From positions 62,001 through 126,000 of the forward strand of contig NZ_JAAGLU010000016.1 in assembly GCF_010550245.1 (NCBI RefSeq): DNA of 64,000 nt, in the 5' to 3' direction. The notes beneath the pieces are model-generated. The model ran no database searches. It saw nothing but the letters and a program-made list of their open reading frames with translations, and was not told the DNA's origin. Shown here piece by piece: positions 56,258 to 63,771 of this stretch. Made by a program: the position numbers and the translations under genes. Position 1 is the stretch's first letter. Every line of letters begins with the position of its first letter. Origin of the DNA: Streptomyces sp. SID12501. GTDB lineage: Bacteria; Actinomycetota; Actinomycetes; Streptomycetales; Streptomycetaceae.

Positions 56258-57787
56258 GTGGCAGCAGCACCAGTCTGGAGTGTCGACCCCCGTACCGGGA
56301 AGCAGCGGGAGCAGGTTGCGGTCGAGGCCACGGCCCAGGAGGTGGACTCCACCGTCCGCGCCGCGCACGCCGCCCGCCCGGCCCTCGTGGACCGCACGGT
56401 CCGCGCGGCCTTCCTGCGCAGCGCGGCCGAGCAGCTCGAAGCGGCCAAGGAACAGCTCGTCGAGGCGGCCGACGCGGAGACCGCGCTCGGCCCGGTCCGG
56501 CTGACCGGCGAACTCGCCCGCACCTGCTACCAGCTGCGGGCCTTCGCGGACATCGTCGACGAGGGCGCCTACCTCGACGTCGTCATCAACCACCCCGACG
56601 ACACCGCGACCCCGCCGATCCCGGACCTGCGGCGCTACAAGGTGCCGCTGGGCGTCGTGGCCGTCTACTCGGCCTCCAACTTCCCCTTCGCCTTCTCGGT
56701 GGCCGGCGGCGACACCGCGAGCGCGCTCGCGGCAGGCTGCCCGGTGGTCGTCAAGGCCCACCCGGACCACCCGGGCCTGTCCGAGCTGGTCGCGGCCGTC
56801 CTTCGCCGGGCCGCGGCCCCGCACGGCATCCCCGAGGGTGTCGTGGGCCTGGTCCACGGCTTCGAGGCGGGCGTCGAGCTGGTCAAGCACCCGCTGGTCG
56901 CGGCGGCCGGTTTCACCGGTTCCGTACGAGGCGGCCGTGCCCTCTTCGACGCGGCGGCGGCCCGTCCGGTCCCGATCCCGTTCCACGGCGAACTGGGCTC
57001 GCTGAACCCCGTGGTGATCACGGAGGCGGCGGCCAACGAGCGCGCCGAGGCGATCGGTACGGGGCTCGCGGGCTCCATGACACTGGGCGTCGGCCAGTTC
57101 TGCGTGAAGCCCGGCCTGGTGCTGGCGCCGGCCGGCGCGGCGGGCGACCGTCTGCTGAAGTCCCTGACGGACGCGGTCAGCGACACTGCGTCCGGTGTCC
57201 TCCTGGACCACCGGATGCGCGACAACTTCGTCGCCGGGGTCGCCGAGCGCGCCGAACTGCCCGACGTCGAGTCCCCGGTGACACCGGGCGCGGGCGGCGA
57301 GCACACGGTCAGCGCAGGGTTCCTCACGGTGGCGGCGGAGAAGCTGGTGGTGGAGGGGGCGTACGACCTGCTGCTGGAGGAGTGCTTCGGGCCGGTCGCC
57401 GTGGTGGCCCGCTACGCGGACGACGCCGAGGCGAACGCCGTTCTCTCGCGGCTGCCGGGCAACCTGACGGCGACGGTCCACCTCTCGGCGGAGGAAGCCG
57501 CGGGGGAGGGGCGCGGGGCCGAGATCCTGGCCGAGCTGACGCCGCTGGCCGGGCGTGTGCTGGTGAACGCGTGGCCGACCGGGGTCGCCGTGGCCGCGGC
57601 CCAGCATCACGGGGGGCCGTACCCCGCCACGACGTCCACGTCGACTTCCGTCGGCGGTACGGCTGTTGAGCGGTGGCTGCGGCCGGTGGCTTATCAGAAC
57701 GCTCCGGCTGCGCTGCTGCCGGTCGAGCTGCGGGACGAGAACGCGCTGGGGCTGCCTCGGCGATTTAATGGTCGCCTGGAGCGCTAG
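56258..57787 (+). CDS. Alpha-ketoglutarate semialdehyde dehydrogenase (NADP-type aldehyde dehydrogenase)
   Basis: A 509-residue aldehyde dehydrogenase of the KGSA group: RYKVPLGVVAVYSASNFPFA, CPVVVKAHPDHPGLSELVAA, AAGFTGSVRGGRALFDAAAA, FHGELGSLNPVVITEAAANE (general base Glu) and GVGQFCVKPGLVLAP (catalytic Cys). It oxidises alpha-ketoglutarate semialdehyde, the KdgD product, to alpha-ketoglutarate. GTG 56258 has GGAGGG 8 bases upstream. The divergent IclR gene probably regulates it. Located 35 kb from kdgD, it completes the oxidative uronate and pentonate routes; activity on other aldehydes is possible. Confidence 0.85.
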   Translation: MAAAPVWSVDPRTGKQREQVAVEATAQEVDSTVRAAHAARPALVDRTVRAAFLRSAAEQLEAAKEQLVEAADAETALGPVRLTGELARTCYQLRAFADIVDEGAYLDVVINHPDDTATPPIPDLRRYKVPLGVVAVYSASNFPFAFSVAGGDTASALAAGCPVVVKAHPDHPGLSELVAAVLRRAAAPHGIPEGVVGLVHGFEAGVELVKHPLVAAAGFTGSVRGGRALFDAAAARPVPIPFHGELGSLNPVVITEAAANERAEAIGTGLAGSMTLGVGQFCVKPGLVLAPAGAAGDRLLKSLTDAVSDTASGVLLDHRMRDNFVAGVAERAELPDVESPVTPGAGGEHTVSAGFLTVAAEKLVVEGAYDLLLEECFGPVAVVARYADDAEANAVLSRLPGNLTATVHLSAEEAAGEGRGAEILAELTPLAGRVLVNAWPTGVAVAAAQHHGGPYPATTSTSTSVGGTAVERWLRPVAYQNAPAALLPVELRDENALGLPRRFNGRLER

Positions 57788-57813
57788 CGCTGTTGGGGTG
57801 CGGTGGATTTCGC

Positions 57814-57858
57814 GGCTGCGGGCTCGTTGTGGCTTGTCGCGCAGTTCCCCGCGCCCCT
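57814..57858 (+). repeat. Dispersed 45-bp intergenic repeat, family A, copy 3
   Basis: Starts 27 bases after the aldehyde dehydrogenase stop, same strand; differs from copy 2 at two bases. CCCC-TATC-GGGG at its end may form a small hairpin. Confidence 0.85.
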
Positions 57859-57884
57859 ATCGGGGCCCGCCTGTCTGGGCCTGC

Positions 57885-57890
57885 GATAAT
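57885..57890 (+). promoter_or_regulatory. Candidate -10 element for a leaderless DUF1349-like gene
   Basis: GATAAT, preceded by TGC (extended -10 TGn), ends 6 bases before the ATG at 57897, with no ribosome binding site. This places the transcription start at or near the A of the start codon. Confidence 0.5.
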
Positions 57891-57896
57891 CAGGCA

Positions 57897-58505
57897 ATGG
57901 ACTTGGAGCTTTCCCCACTGCCCTTTCCCCTCCGTACGTATGGGCCCGATGGGCACTGGTCCTTCGAGGACGGGGTGCTCACCGGGTGGGCCGGGCCCCG
58001 GCAGGACCGGTTCGTGCCGCCCACCGGGGAGGCATTGGACCCCGCCGCCGACGCGCCGCGGCTGCTGGGCGCCCCGGAGGGGGAGTTCCAGCTGATCGCC
58101 CGTGTCACCGTCGGGTTCGGGGCGGCCTTCGATGCCGGGGTGCTCTACGTCCATGTCGGCGAGCACGCCTGGGCCAAGCTCTGTCTGGAGTACTCCCCGG
58201 ATGTGCCCACCGTCTGCACGGTGGTCACCCGGGGACACTCCGACGACGCCAACTCCTTCGCCGTGGACGGCAGTTCGGTCTGGCTCCGGATCAGCCGCAC
58301 CGGCCGTGCCTTCGCCTTCCACGCCTCACGCGACGGCGAGAAGTGGACCTTCGTCCGCCTGTTCACCCTGGGCGACGAGAAGGAGGCCGACGCGGCCCTG
58401 GTCGGCTTCATGACCCAGTCGCCGATGGGGGAGGGGTGTGTGGTGACGTACGACCACATCGAGTTCAGGCCGGAGTGGCCGAAGGATCTGCGGGACGGCA
58501 GCTGA
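57897..58505 (+). CDS. DUF1349-like beta-sandwich protein
   Basis: A 202-residue protein matching the DUF1349 (concanavalin-like sandwich) family: GEFQLIARVTVGFGAAFDAG, VLYVHVGEHAWAKLCLEYSP and ISRTGRAFAFHASRDGEKWT. The fold binds sugars in several glycosidases; here it stands alone and lacks a secretion signal, so its role is unknown. It resembles in general shape the C-terminal sandwich of the GH43 protein at 33823. The message appears to be leaderless. Confidence 0.8.
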   Translation: MDLELSPLPFPLRTYGPDGHWSFEDGVLTGWAGPRQDRFVPPTGEALDPAADAPRLLGAPEGEFQLIARVTVGFGAAFDAGVLYVHVGEHAWAKLCLEYSPDVPTVCTVVTRGHSDDANSFAVDGSSVWLRISRTGRAFAFHASRDGEKWTFVRLFTLGDEKEADAALVGFMTQSPMGEGCVVTYDHIEFRPEWPKDLRDGS

Positions 58506-58544
58506 GCCGGAACCGTCACGGCAACCCGCCACGTCTTCCGGTGC

Positions 58545-59051
58545 ATGATCAATGACCATGTGACCGGAAGCCGGGTGATCCGTCCCGCGCTGCCCGCCGA
58601 GGCCGCCGCCGTCGCGGAACTGCATCTGCGCGCACGGGCCACGTACTACCCGGACGGTCTGCCGGACGCCGACCACGACTGGGTCGCCTCCTGGCGGAGC
58701 GGCATCGAGCGCCCCGACGCGCATGTCCTGTGCGTCGTCGAACAGGACCGCGTCATCGGCGTCGCCTCCTTCCGCAGGGCCGAGGGCGCCCCCGCGGACA
58801 CGGTCAAGCTCTTCCAGTTCCACGTCGACCCCGACCTCTGGCGGGCCGGCATCGGCACCGACCTGCACGCCGCCTGCGCCGCGCGGTGGCGGGCCGACGG
58901 ACTGCTGGCCGCCACTCTCGACGTACACATCGACAACCGGCGCGCCCAGGCCTTCTACCGCCGTCTGGGCTGGGTCCCGGACCCGGAGAACCCGCCCGCC
59001 GAGGGCGATCACCACCTCTTCCTGCGGTACGGAATGAAACCAGCCGTTTGA
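58545..59051 (+). CDS. GNAT family N-acetyltransferase
   Basis: A 168-residue acetyltransferase: RVIRPALPAEAAAVAELHLR, VKLFQFHVDPDLWRAGIGTD (acetyl-CoA loop, RAGIGT) and DNRRAQAFYRRLGWVPDPE. ATG 58545 gives a plausible start; GTG 58560 is an alternative. Substrate unknown. It lies 40 bases after the DUF1349-like gene and may share its transcript. Confidence 0.88.
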   Translation: MINDHVTGSRVIRPALPAEAAAVAELHLRARATYYPDGLPDADHDWVASWRSGIERPDAHVLCVVEQDRVIGVASFRRAEGAPADTVKLFQFHVDPDLWRAGIGTDLHAACAARWRADGLLAATLDVHIDNRRAQAFYRRLGWVPDPENPPAEGDHHLFLRYGMKPAV

Positions 59052-59118
59052 ACGTTCATGTAATTCCGTACGACCCCGTACCATCCCGTACCCGTTCGAT
59101 CTGGAAAGAGCCGAAGAC

Positions 59119-59841
59119 ATGCGCGTCGAGATCTGGAGCGACATCGCCTGCCCCTGGTGCTACGTCGGCAAGGCCCGCTTCGAGAAGGCGCTGGACGCCT
59201 TCCCGCACCGGGACGGCGTCGAGGTGGTGCACCGGTCGTTCGAGCTGGACCCGGGGCGCGCCAAGGGCGACATCCAGCCCGTCCTCAAGATGCTCACCAA
59301 GAAGTACGGCATGAGCGAGGCACAGGCACAGGCCGGGGAGGAGAACCTGGGGGCGCAGGCCGCCGCCGAAGGGCTCGCCTACCGCACCCGGGACCGTGAC
59401 CACGGCAACACCTTCGACATGCACCGGCTGCTCCACCTCGCGAAGGACAAGGGCCGCCAGGACGAGCTGATCCAGCTCTTCTACCGGGCGAACTTCGCCG
59501 AGGAGCAGTCCGTCTTCGGCGACGACGAGCGGCTCGTGGAGCTGGCCGTCGCCGCCGGCCTCGACGCCGAGGACGTCCGGGGCGTACTCGCCGACCCGGA
59601 CGCGTACGCCGACGCCGTGCGCGCCGACGAGCGCGAGGCCGGCGAACTGGGAGCCAACGGCGTGCCGTTCTTCGTCCTCGACCGGAAGTACGGCGTCTCC
59701 GGCGCCCAGCCCGTCGAGGCCTTCACCCAGGCGCTCACCCAGGCATGGGGCGAGCGGCCCGCTCCCCTCAAGGTCGTCCAGGCCCAGGGCGACAGCGCCG
59801 AGGTCTGCGGGCCCGACGGGTGTGCCGTACCCCAGAAGTAG
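59119..59841 (+). CDS. DsbA family oxidoreductase (FrnE-like)
   Basis: A 240-residue cytoplasmic thioredoxin-fold protein with the active site CPWC at residues 11-14 (WSDIACPWCYVGKARFEKAL), a helical insertion, and LGANGVPFFVLDRKYGVSGA containing the conserved cis-Pro. FrnE-like proteins are disulfide reductases or isomerases linked to oxidative-stress tolerance and, in S. roseofulvus, to frenolicin synthesis. The C-terminus carries a Cys pair (EVCGPDGCAVP). GAAAGAG precedes the ATG. Confidence 0.9.
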   Translation: MRVEIWSDIACPWCYVGKARFEKALDAFPHRDGVEVVHRSFELDPGRAKGDIQPVLKMLTKKYGMSEAQAQAGEENLGAQAAAEGLAYRTRDRDHGNTFDMHRLLHLAKDKGRQDELIQLFYRANFAEEQSVFGDDERLVELAVAAGLDAEDVRGVLADPDAYADAVRADEREAGELGANGVPFFVLDRKYGVSGAQPVEAFTQALTQAWGERPAPLKVVQAQGDSAEVCGPDGCAVPQK

Positions 59842-59949
59842 CTCAGCGAAGGAAAACCGCAGCTCAGGGCCTATCCATAAGCAGTCCTTCGTGATGCGGT
59901 GCAGAAATCGGCAATGGACGAGGGGATCTTCGGGCCGCAGAGTGGTCCC

Positions 59950-61026
59950 ATGGAGACCTCCGCGAAAACCTCGACATCCGAGAACCTCCGAGACCTCGTC
60001 CGTGCCGAGTTCGCCCCGAAGACCACCTATCTGAACACCGCGAGCACCGGGCTTCTCCCCGCCCGCGCCGTGGCCGCCATGCGCGACGCCGTGCAGTCCG
60101 TGGCCGACGGCCGGCCACAGGACATGTTCGCCGACGTGGAGGCCGCTCGCTCCGCCTTCGCACGGCTCGTCGGGGTCTCCGACCGCAGGGTCGCCGCAGG
60201 AGGCTCCGTCGCCGTCTACAGCGGGCTGATCGCCGCCTCGCTGCCCGCCGGCGCCGAAGTCCTCACCGCCGAGGACGACTTCACCTCCGTCCTCAACCCG
60301 TTCCACGTACGAGGGGACCTGAAGGTACGGACCGTGCCGCTGGAGCGGATACCCGAGTCCGTCCGACCCGGTACCGCCCTCGTCGCCGTCAGCGCGGCCC
60401 AGTCCGCCGACGGACGCATCGTCGACCTGTCCGCGCTGCGCGAGGCCGCCCGCGAGCACGGAGCCCGTACGTACATCGACGCCTCCCAGGCCACCGGCTG
60501 GCTGCCCATCGACGCGGACGCCTACGACTACGTCGCCTCCGTCGCCTTCAAGTGGCTCGTGTGCCCGCGAGGCGTGGCCTTCCTCGTCGTACCCGAGGAC
60601 CTGGGCGGGCTGACCCCGGTGTTCGCGGGCTGGGTCGCGGGGGAGGTGCCCTGGGACAGCTGCTACGGCCCGGTACGCGAACTCGCCCACTCCGCACGGC
60701 GGTTCGACGAGAGCCCGAGCCTGTTCTCCTACGCCGGCGCCCGCCACTCCCTCGCCCTGATCGAGGAGTTGGGCGTGGACACCGTACGCGCCCATGACCT
60801 CGCGCTCGCCGACCGGTTCCGCGCCGGGCTCGACCGGCTGGGACACCAGCCCGTACCGGCGCCCGGCTCGGCCATCGTGTCCGTCCCGCAACTCGGCCAC
60901 AGGCAAGCCGAGTTGAGCCGGGCCGGGGTCGAGGTCTCCGACCGCGCCGGAAATCTGCGCGCGGCCTTCCACCTCTACAACACGCCTCCGGACGTCGACC
61001 GACTCCTGGACGTCCTGTCCGGCTGA
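59950..61026 (+). CDS. Class V aminotransferase family (PLP-dependent)
   Basis: A 358-residue fold-type I PLP enzyme: TTYLNTASTGLLPARAVAAM, GGSVAVYSGLIAASLPAGAE, VSAAQSADGRIVDLSAL, ARTYIDASQATGWLPIDAD (Asp that binds the pyridine ring) and YVASVAFKWLVCPRGVAF (PLP Lys in AFKW). This is the isopenicillin-N-epimerase or cysteine-desulfurase-like group, with no specific substrate prediction. Starts at 59914 and 59899 are also in frame; 59950 matches the conserved N-terminus best, although no strong ribosome binding site precedes it. It ends at a terminator shared with ectD. Confidence 0.85.
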   Translation: METSAKTSTSENLRDLVRAEFAPKTTYLNTASTGLLPARAVAAMRDAVQSVADGRPQDMFADVEAARSAFARLVGVSDRRVAAGGSVAVYSGLIAASLPAGAEVLTAEDDFTSVLNPFHVRGDLKVRTVPLERIPESVRPGTALVAVSAAQSADGRIVDLSALREAAREHGARTYIDASQATGWLPIDADAYDYVASVAFKWLVCPRGVAFLVVPEDLGGLTPVFAGWVAGEVPWDSCYGPVRELAHSARRFDESPSLFSYAGARHSLALIEELGVDTVRAHDLALADRFRAGLDRLGHQPVPAPGSAIVSVPQLGHRQAELSRAGVEVSDRAGNLRAAFHLYNTPPDVDRLLDVLSG

Positions 61027-61048
61027 ACCGGCGGTACGAGATCCCCGG

Positions 61049-61090
61049 GAGCGCCCGGCCCCACTGTCGTGGCTCCGAGGCCGGGCGCTC
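61049..61090. terminator. Bidirectional terminator between aminotransferase and ectD
   Basis: GAGCGCCCGGCC (61049-61060) and GGCCGGGCGCTC (61079-61090) pair perfectly over 12 bp with an 18-base loop, between convergent genes; the right arm touches the ectD stop. Confidence 0.8.
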
Positions 61091-61994
61091 ACCTCACCGG
61101 CGTGAAGTCCCTGGCCCCGACGAACTCCGGCCTGCGCACCGGTGCCGCGAACGGTTCCACCGCCTGGTTCTGAACGCTGTTGAACACGATGAAGACGTTG
61201 CTGCGCGGGTACGGCGTGATGTTGTCACCGGAGCCGTGCATGCAGTTGCAGTCGAACCAGGTCGCCGAACCCGCCCCGCCCGTGAACAACCTGATGCCGT
61301 GCTCGTCGGCGAGCGAGGTCAGCGCCCCGTCGGACGGGGTGCCCGCGTCCTGCATCTGCAGCGACTTCCTGTAGTTGTCCTCGGGTGTCGCCCCCGCACA
61401 GCCGAGGAACGTGCGGTGCGAGCCCGGCATGATCATGAGGCCGCCGTTGGTGTCGAGGTTCTCGGTCAGCGCGATCGAGACGGACACCGTCCGCATGTTC
61501 GGCAGACCGTCCTCCGCGTGCCAGGTCTCGAAGTCGGAGTGCCAGTAGAAGCCGCCCGCCCCGAACCCCGGCTTGACGTTGATCCGCGACTGGTGGACGT
61601 ACACGTCGGAGCCGAGGAGCTGCCGGGCCCGCCCGACGATCCGCTCGTCCCGCACGAGCCGGCCGAACACCTCGCTGATCCGGTGCACCTCGAAGACCGA
61701 CCGGATCTCCTTCGACTTCGGCTCGACGATCGACCGCTCGTCGGCCCGGACGGACGGATCGGCGACCAGCCGCTCCAACTCGGCCCGGTAGAGCGTGACT
61801 TCGTCGTCATCGAGGAGCCGGTCGAGTGCCCGGAAGCCGTCACGCTGGTACGCCATCAGGTCGTCCGCGGTGAACGGCCCGGGCGTGTCCGGCGCGCCCC
61901 AGAGGACCGGGTCCTGACGGGGGGCGGACACCTCGGCGGCGCCACGGGTGGGGTACAGGTCGGTGAGAGTGGACGTAGCTGACGTGGGTGACAT
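61089..61994 (-). CDS. ectD: Ectoine hydroxylase
   Basis: A 301-residue non-haem iron/2-oxoglutarate dioxygenase converting ectoine to 5-hydroxyectoine, an osmo- and heat-protectant. The EctD signature FYWHSDFETWHAEDGLP (iron-binding HxD) is at about residues 149-165, with the second His in CNCMHGSGDNITPYPRSNVF and a 2-oxoglutarate-binding Arg. Residues 1-35 vary among homologues. The ribosome binding site GAGGAGG lies in the end of ectC, 5 bases separating the genes, so translation is coupled. Last gene of ectABCD. Confidence 0.95.
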   Translation of the reverse strand: MSPTSATSTLTDLYPTRGAAEVSAPRQDPVLWGAPDTPGPFTADDLMAYQRDGFRALDRLLDDDEVTLYRAELERLVADPSVRADERSIVEPKSKEIRSVFEVHRISEVFGRLVRDERIVGRARQLLGSDVYVHQSRINVKPGFGAGGFYWHSDFETWHAEDGLPNMRTVSVSIALTENLDTNGGLMIMPGSHRTFLGCAGATPEDNYRKSLQMQDAGTPSDGALTSLADEHGIRLFTGGAGSATWFDCNCMHGSGDNITPYPRSNVFIVFNSVQNQAVEPFAAPVRRPEFVGARDFTPVR

Positions 61995-61999
61995 GGGTG

Positions 62000-62440
62000 T
62001 CAGGCCTCCTCGGAGTCGAAGTCGGGGTCGGGGTCGGGGTCAGGGTCGGGTTCCGTCAGCAGGGGATAGACGCCGTTCTCGTCGTGGTCCTCGCGGCCGG
62101 TCACGGGCGGGTTGAAGACGCACAGACAGCGGAAGTCCTCCTTGATCCGCATCGTGTGCCGCTCGTGTCCGTCGAGGAGGTACATGGTGCCGGGGGTGAT
62201 CGTGTAGGTGCGCCCGGTCTCGTCGTCGGTCAGCAGGGCCTCGCCCTTGACGCAAACGACGGCCTCGACGTGGTTCGCGTACCACATCGACGTCTTCGTG
62301 CCCGCGTACAGGACGGTCTCGTGGAGCGAGAAGCCGACCCGTTCCTTGGCGAGGACGATGCGTTTGCTCTCCCAGGTGCCGGACGCGGACCTCACATGCC
62401 GGTCGGTGCCTTCGATGTCCTTGAACGAACGGACGATCAC
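62000..62440 (-). CDS. ectC: L-ectoine synthase with acidic tail
   Basis: A 146-residue cupin enzyme that cyclises N-gamma-acetyl-diaminobutyrate to ectoine. Features: DRHVRSASGTWESKRIVLAK, GFSLHETVLYAGTKTSMWYA, HVEAVVCVKGEALLTDDETG (metal-binding Glu) and TMYLLDGHERHTMRIKEDFR (His). GTG 62440 gives the conserved start (IVRSFKDIEG). After residue 126 there is an unusual Asp-Pro repeat tail (DPDPDPDPDFDSEEA) that most EctC proteins lack or have shorter. It lies 4 bases after ectB. Confidence 0.95.
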   Translation of the reverse strand: MIVRSFKDIEGTDRHVRSASGTWESKRIVLAKERVGFSLHETVLYAGTKTSMWYANHVEAVVCVKGEALLTDDETGRTYTITPGTMYLLDGHERHTMRIKEDFRCLCVFNPPVTGREDHDENGVYPLLTEPDPDPDPDPDFDSEEA

Positions 62441-62444
62441 GTGT

Positions 62445-63740
62445 TCAACAACCCCTCTCTCGGACGATCTCGACGGTCTCGCGTACGGCACGGGCGACGA
62501 TCCGCAAACCCTCGTCCAGTTCCTCGGGCGTGATGGTGAGCGCCGGCAGCAGCTTCACGACCTCGCTCTCCGGGCCGGACGTCTCGATGAGCAGCCCGAG
62601 TTCGAAGGCCCGCCCCGCGACCCGCCCCGCGCGCGCCTTCTCGTGGAACTCCAGGCCCCACACCAGTCCCCGGCCCCGGTACTCCTTGACGTCGGCGAGG
62701 TTCTCCTCGGTGATCGAGATCAGCGCTTCCTCGACCTGCTCACCACGGGCACGCGTCTGCTTCTCCATGGCGGAGCCGTCGGACCAGTACGTCTCCAGCG
62801 TGGCGGTGGCCGTCACGAACGCCGGATTGTTGCCGCGGAACGTGCCGTTGTGCTCGCCCGGCTCCCAGATGTCCAGCTCGGGCCTGAACAGGCAGAGGGA
62901 CATGGGGAGTCCGTACCCGCTGATGGACTTCGACACGGTGACGATGTCGGGCACGACGCCCGCCTCCTCGAAGGAGAAGAAGGCGCCGGTGCGTCCGCAG
63001 CCCATCTGAATGTCGTCGACGATCAGCAGCATGTCCTGCCGTACGCACAGGTCGGCCAGCGCCCGCAGCCACTCCGGGCGCGCCACGTTGATGCCGCCCT
63101 CGCCCTGCACGGTCTCCACGATCACGGCGGCCGGCTTGTTGAGGCCGGACCCCTGGTCCTCCAACAGCCGCTCGAACCACAGGAAGTCGGGGACGGTCCC
63201 CTCGAAGTAGTTGTCGAACGGCATCGGCGTGCCGTGCACCAGCGGAACGCCCGCACCGGCCCGCTTGAAGGCGTTGCCGGTCACGGCGAGCGACCCGAGG
63301 GACATCCCGTGGAAGGCGTTGGTGAAGGACACGATGGCCTCCCGCCCCTTCACCTTCCGCGCCAGCTTCAGCGCCGCCTCGACGGCGTTGGTGCCCGTCG
63401 GGCCCGGGAACATGACCTTGTACGGCAGGTCGCGGGGCCGCAGCACCAGCTCCTGGAAGGACTCCAGGAACGCGCGTTTCGCGGAGGTCGACATGTCGAG
63501 CCCGTGCGTGACGCCGTCCCGCTCCAGATAGTCGATCAACGCCCGTTTGAGTACGGGGTTGTTGTGGCCGTAGTTGAGTGATCCGGCGCCCGCGAAGAAG
63601 TCGAGGTAGGCGTGGCCGTCCTCGTCGTACATACGGCTGCCCTGCGCACGGTCGAACACGGCGGGCCAGCTGCGGCAGTAGCTGCGCACCTCCGACTCGA
63701 CGGTCTCGAAGACGCTCAGGTCGGGCTGGGTGATGGTCAC
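62445..63740 (-). CDS. ectB: Diaminobutyrate-2-oxoglutarate aminotransferase
   Basis: A 431-residue class III aminotransferase that makes L-2,4-diaminobutyrate from aspartate semialdehyde and glutamate, first step of ectoine synthesis. Motifs: YLDFFAGAGSLNYGHNNPVL, FPGPTGTNAVEAALKLARKV, IVDDIQMGCGRTGAFFSFEE (PLP-binding Asp) and VTVSKSISGYGLPMSLCLF (PLP Lys). GTG 63740 has AAGGAG 9 bases upstream and begins the conserved ITQPDLSVFETVESEVRSYC. Between ectA (31 bases upstream) and ectC (4 bases downstream). Confidence 0.95.
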   Translation of the reverse strand: MTITQPDLSVFETVESEVRSYCRSWPAVFDRAQGSRMYDEDGHAYLDFFAGAGSLNYGHNNPVLKRALIDYLERDGVTHGLDMSTSAKRAFLESFQELVLRPRDLPYKVMFPGPTGTNAVEAALKLARKVKGREAIVSFTNAFHGMSLGSLAVTGNAFKRAGAGVPLVHGTPMPFDNYFEGTVPDFLWFERLLEDQGSGLNKPAAVIVETVQGEGGINVARPEWLRALADLCVRQDMLLIVDDIQMGCGRTGAFFSFEEAGVVPDIVTVSKSISGYGLPMSLCLFRPELDIWEPGEHNGTFRGNNPAFVTATATLETYWSDGSAMEKQTRARGEQVEEALISITEENLADVKEYRGRGLVWGLEFHEKARAGRVAGRAFELGLLIETSGPESEVVKLLPALTITPEELDEGLRIVARAVRETVEIVRERGC

Positions 63741-63771
63741 GGCGGTGAACTCCTTGAGGTGGGGGGCGAGA

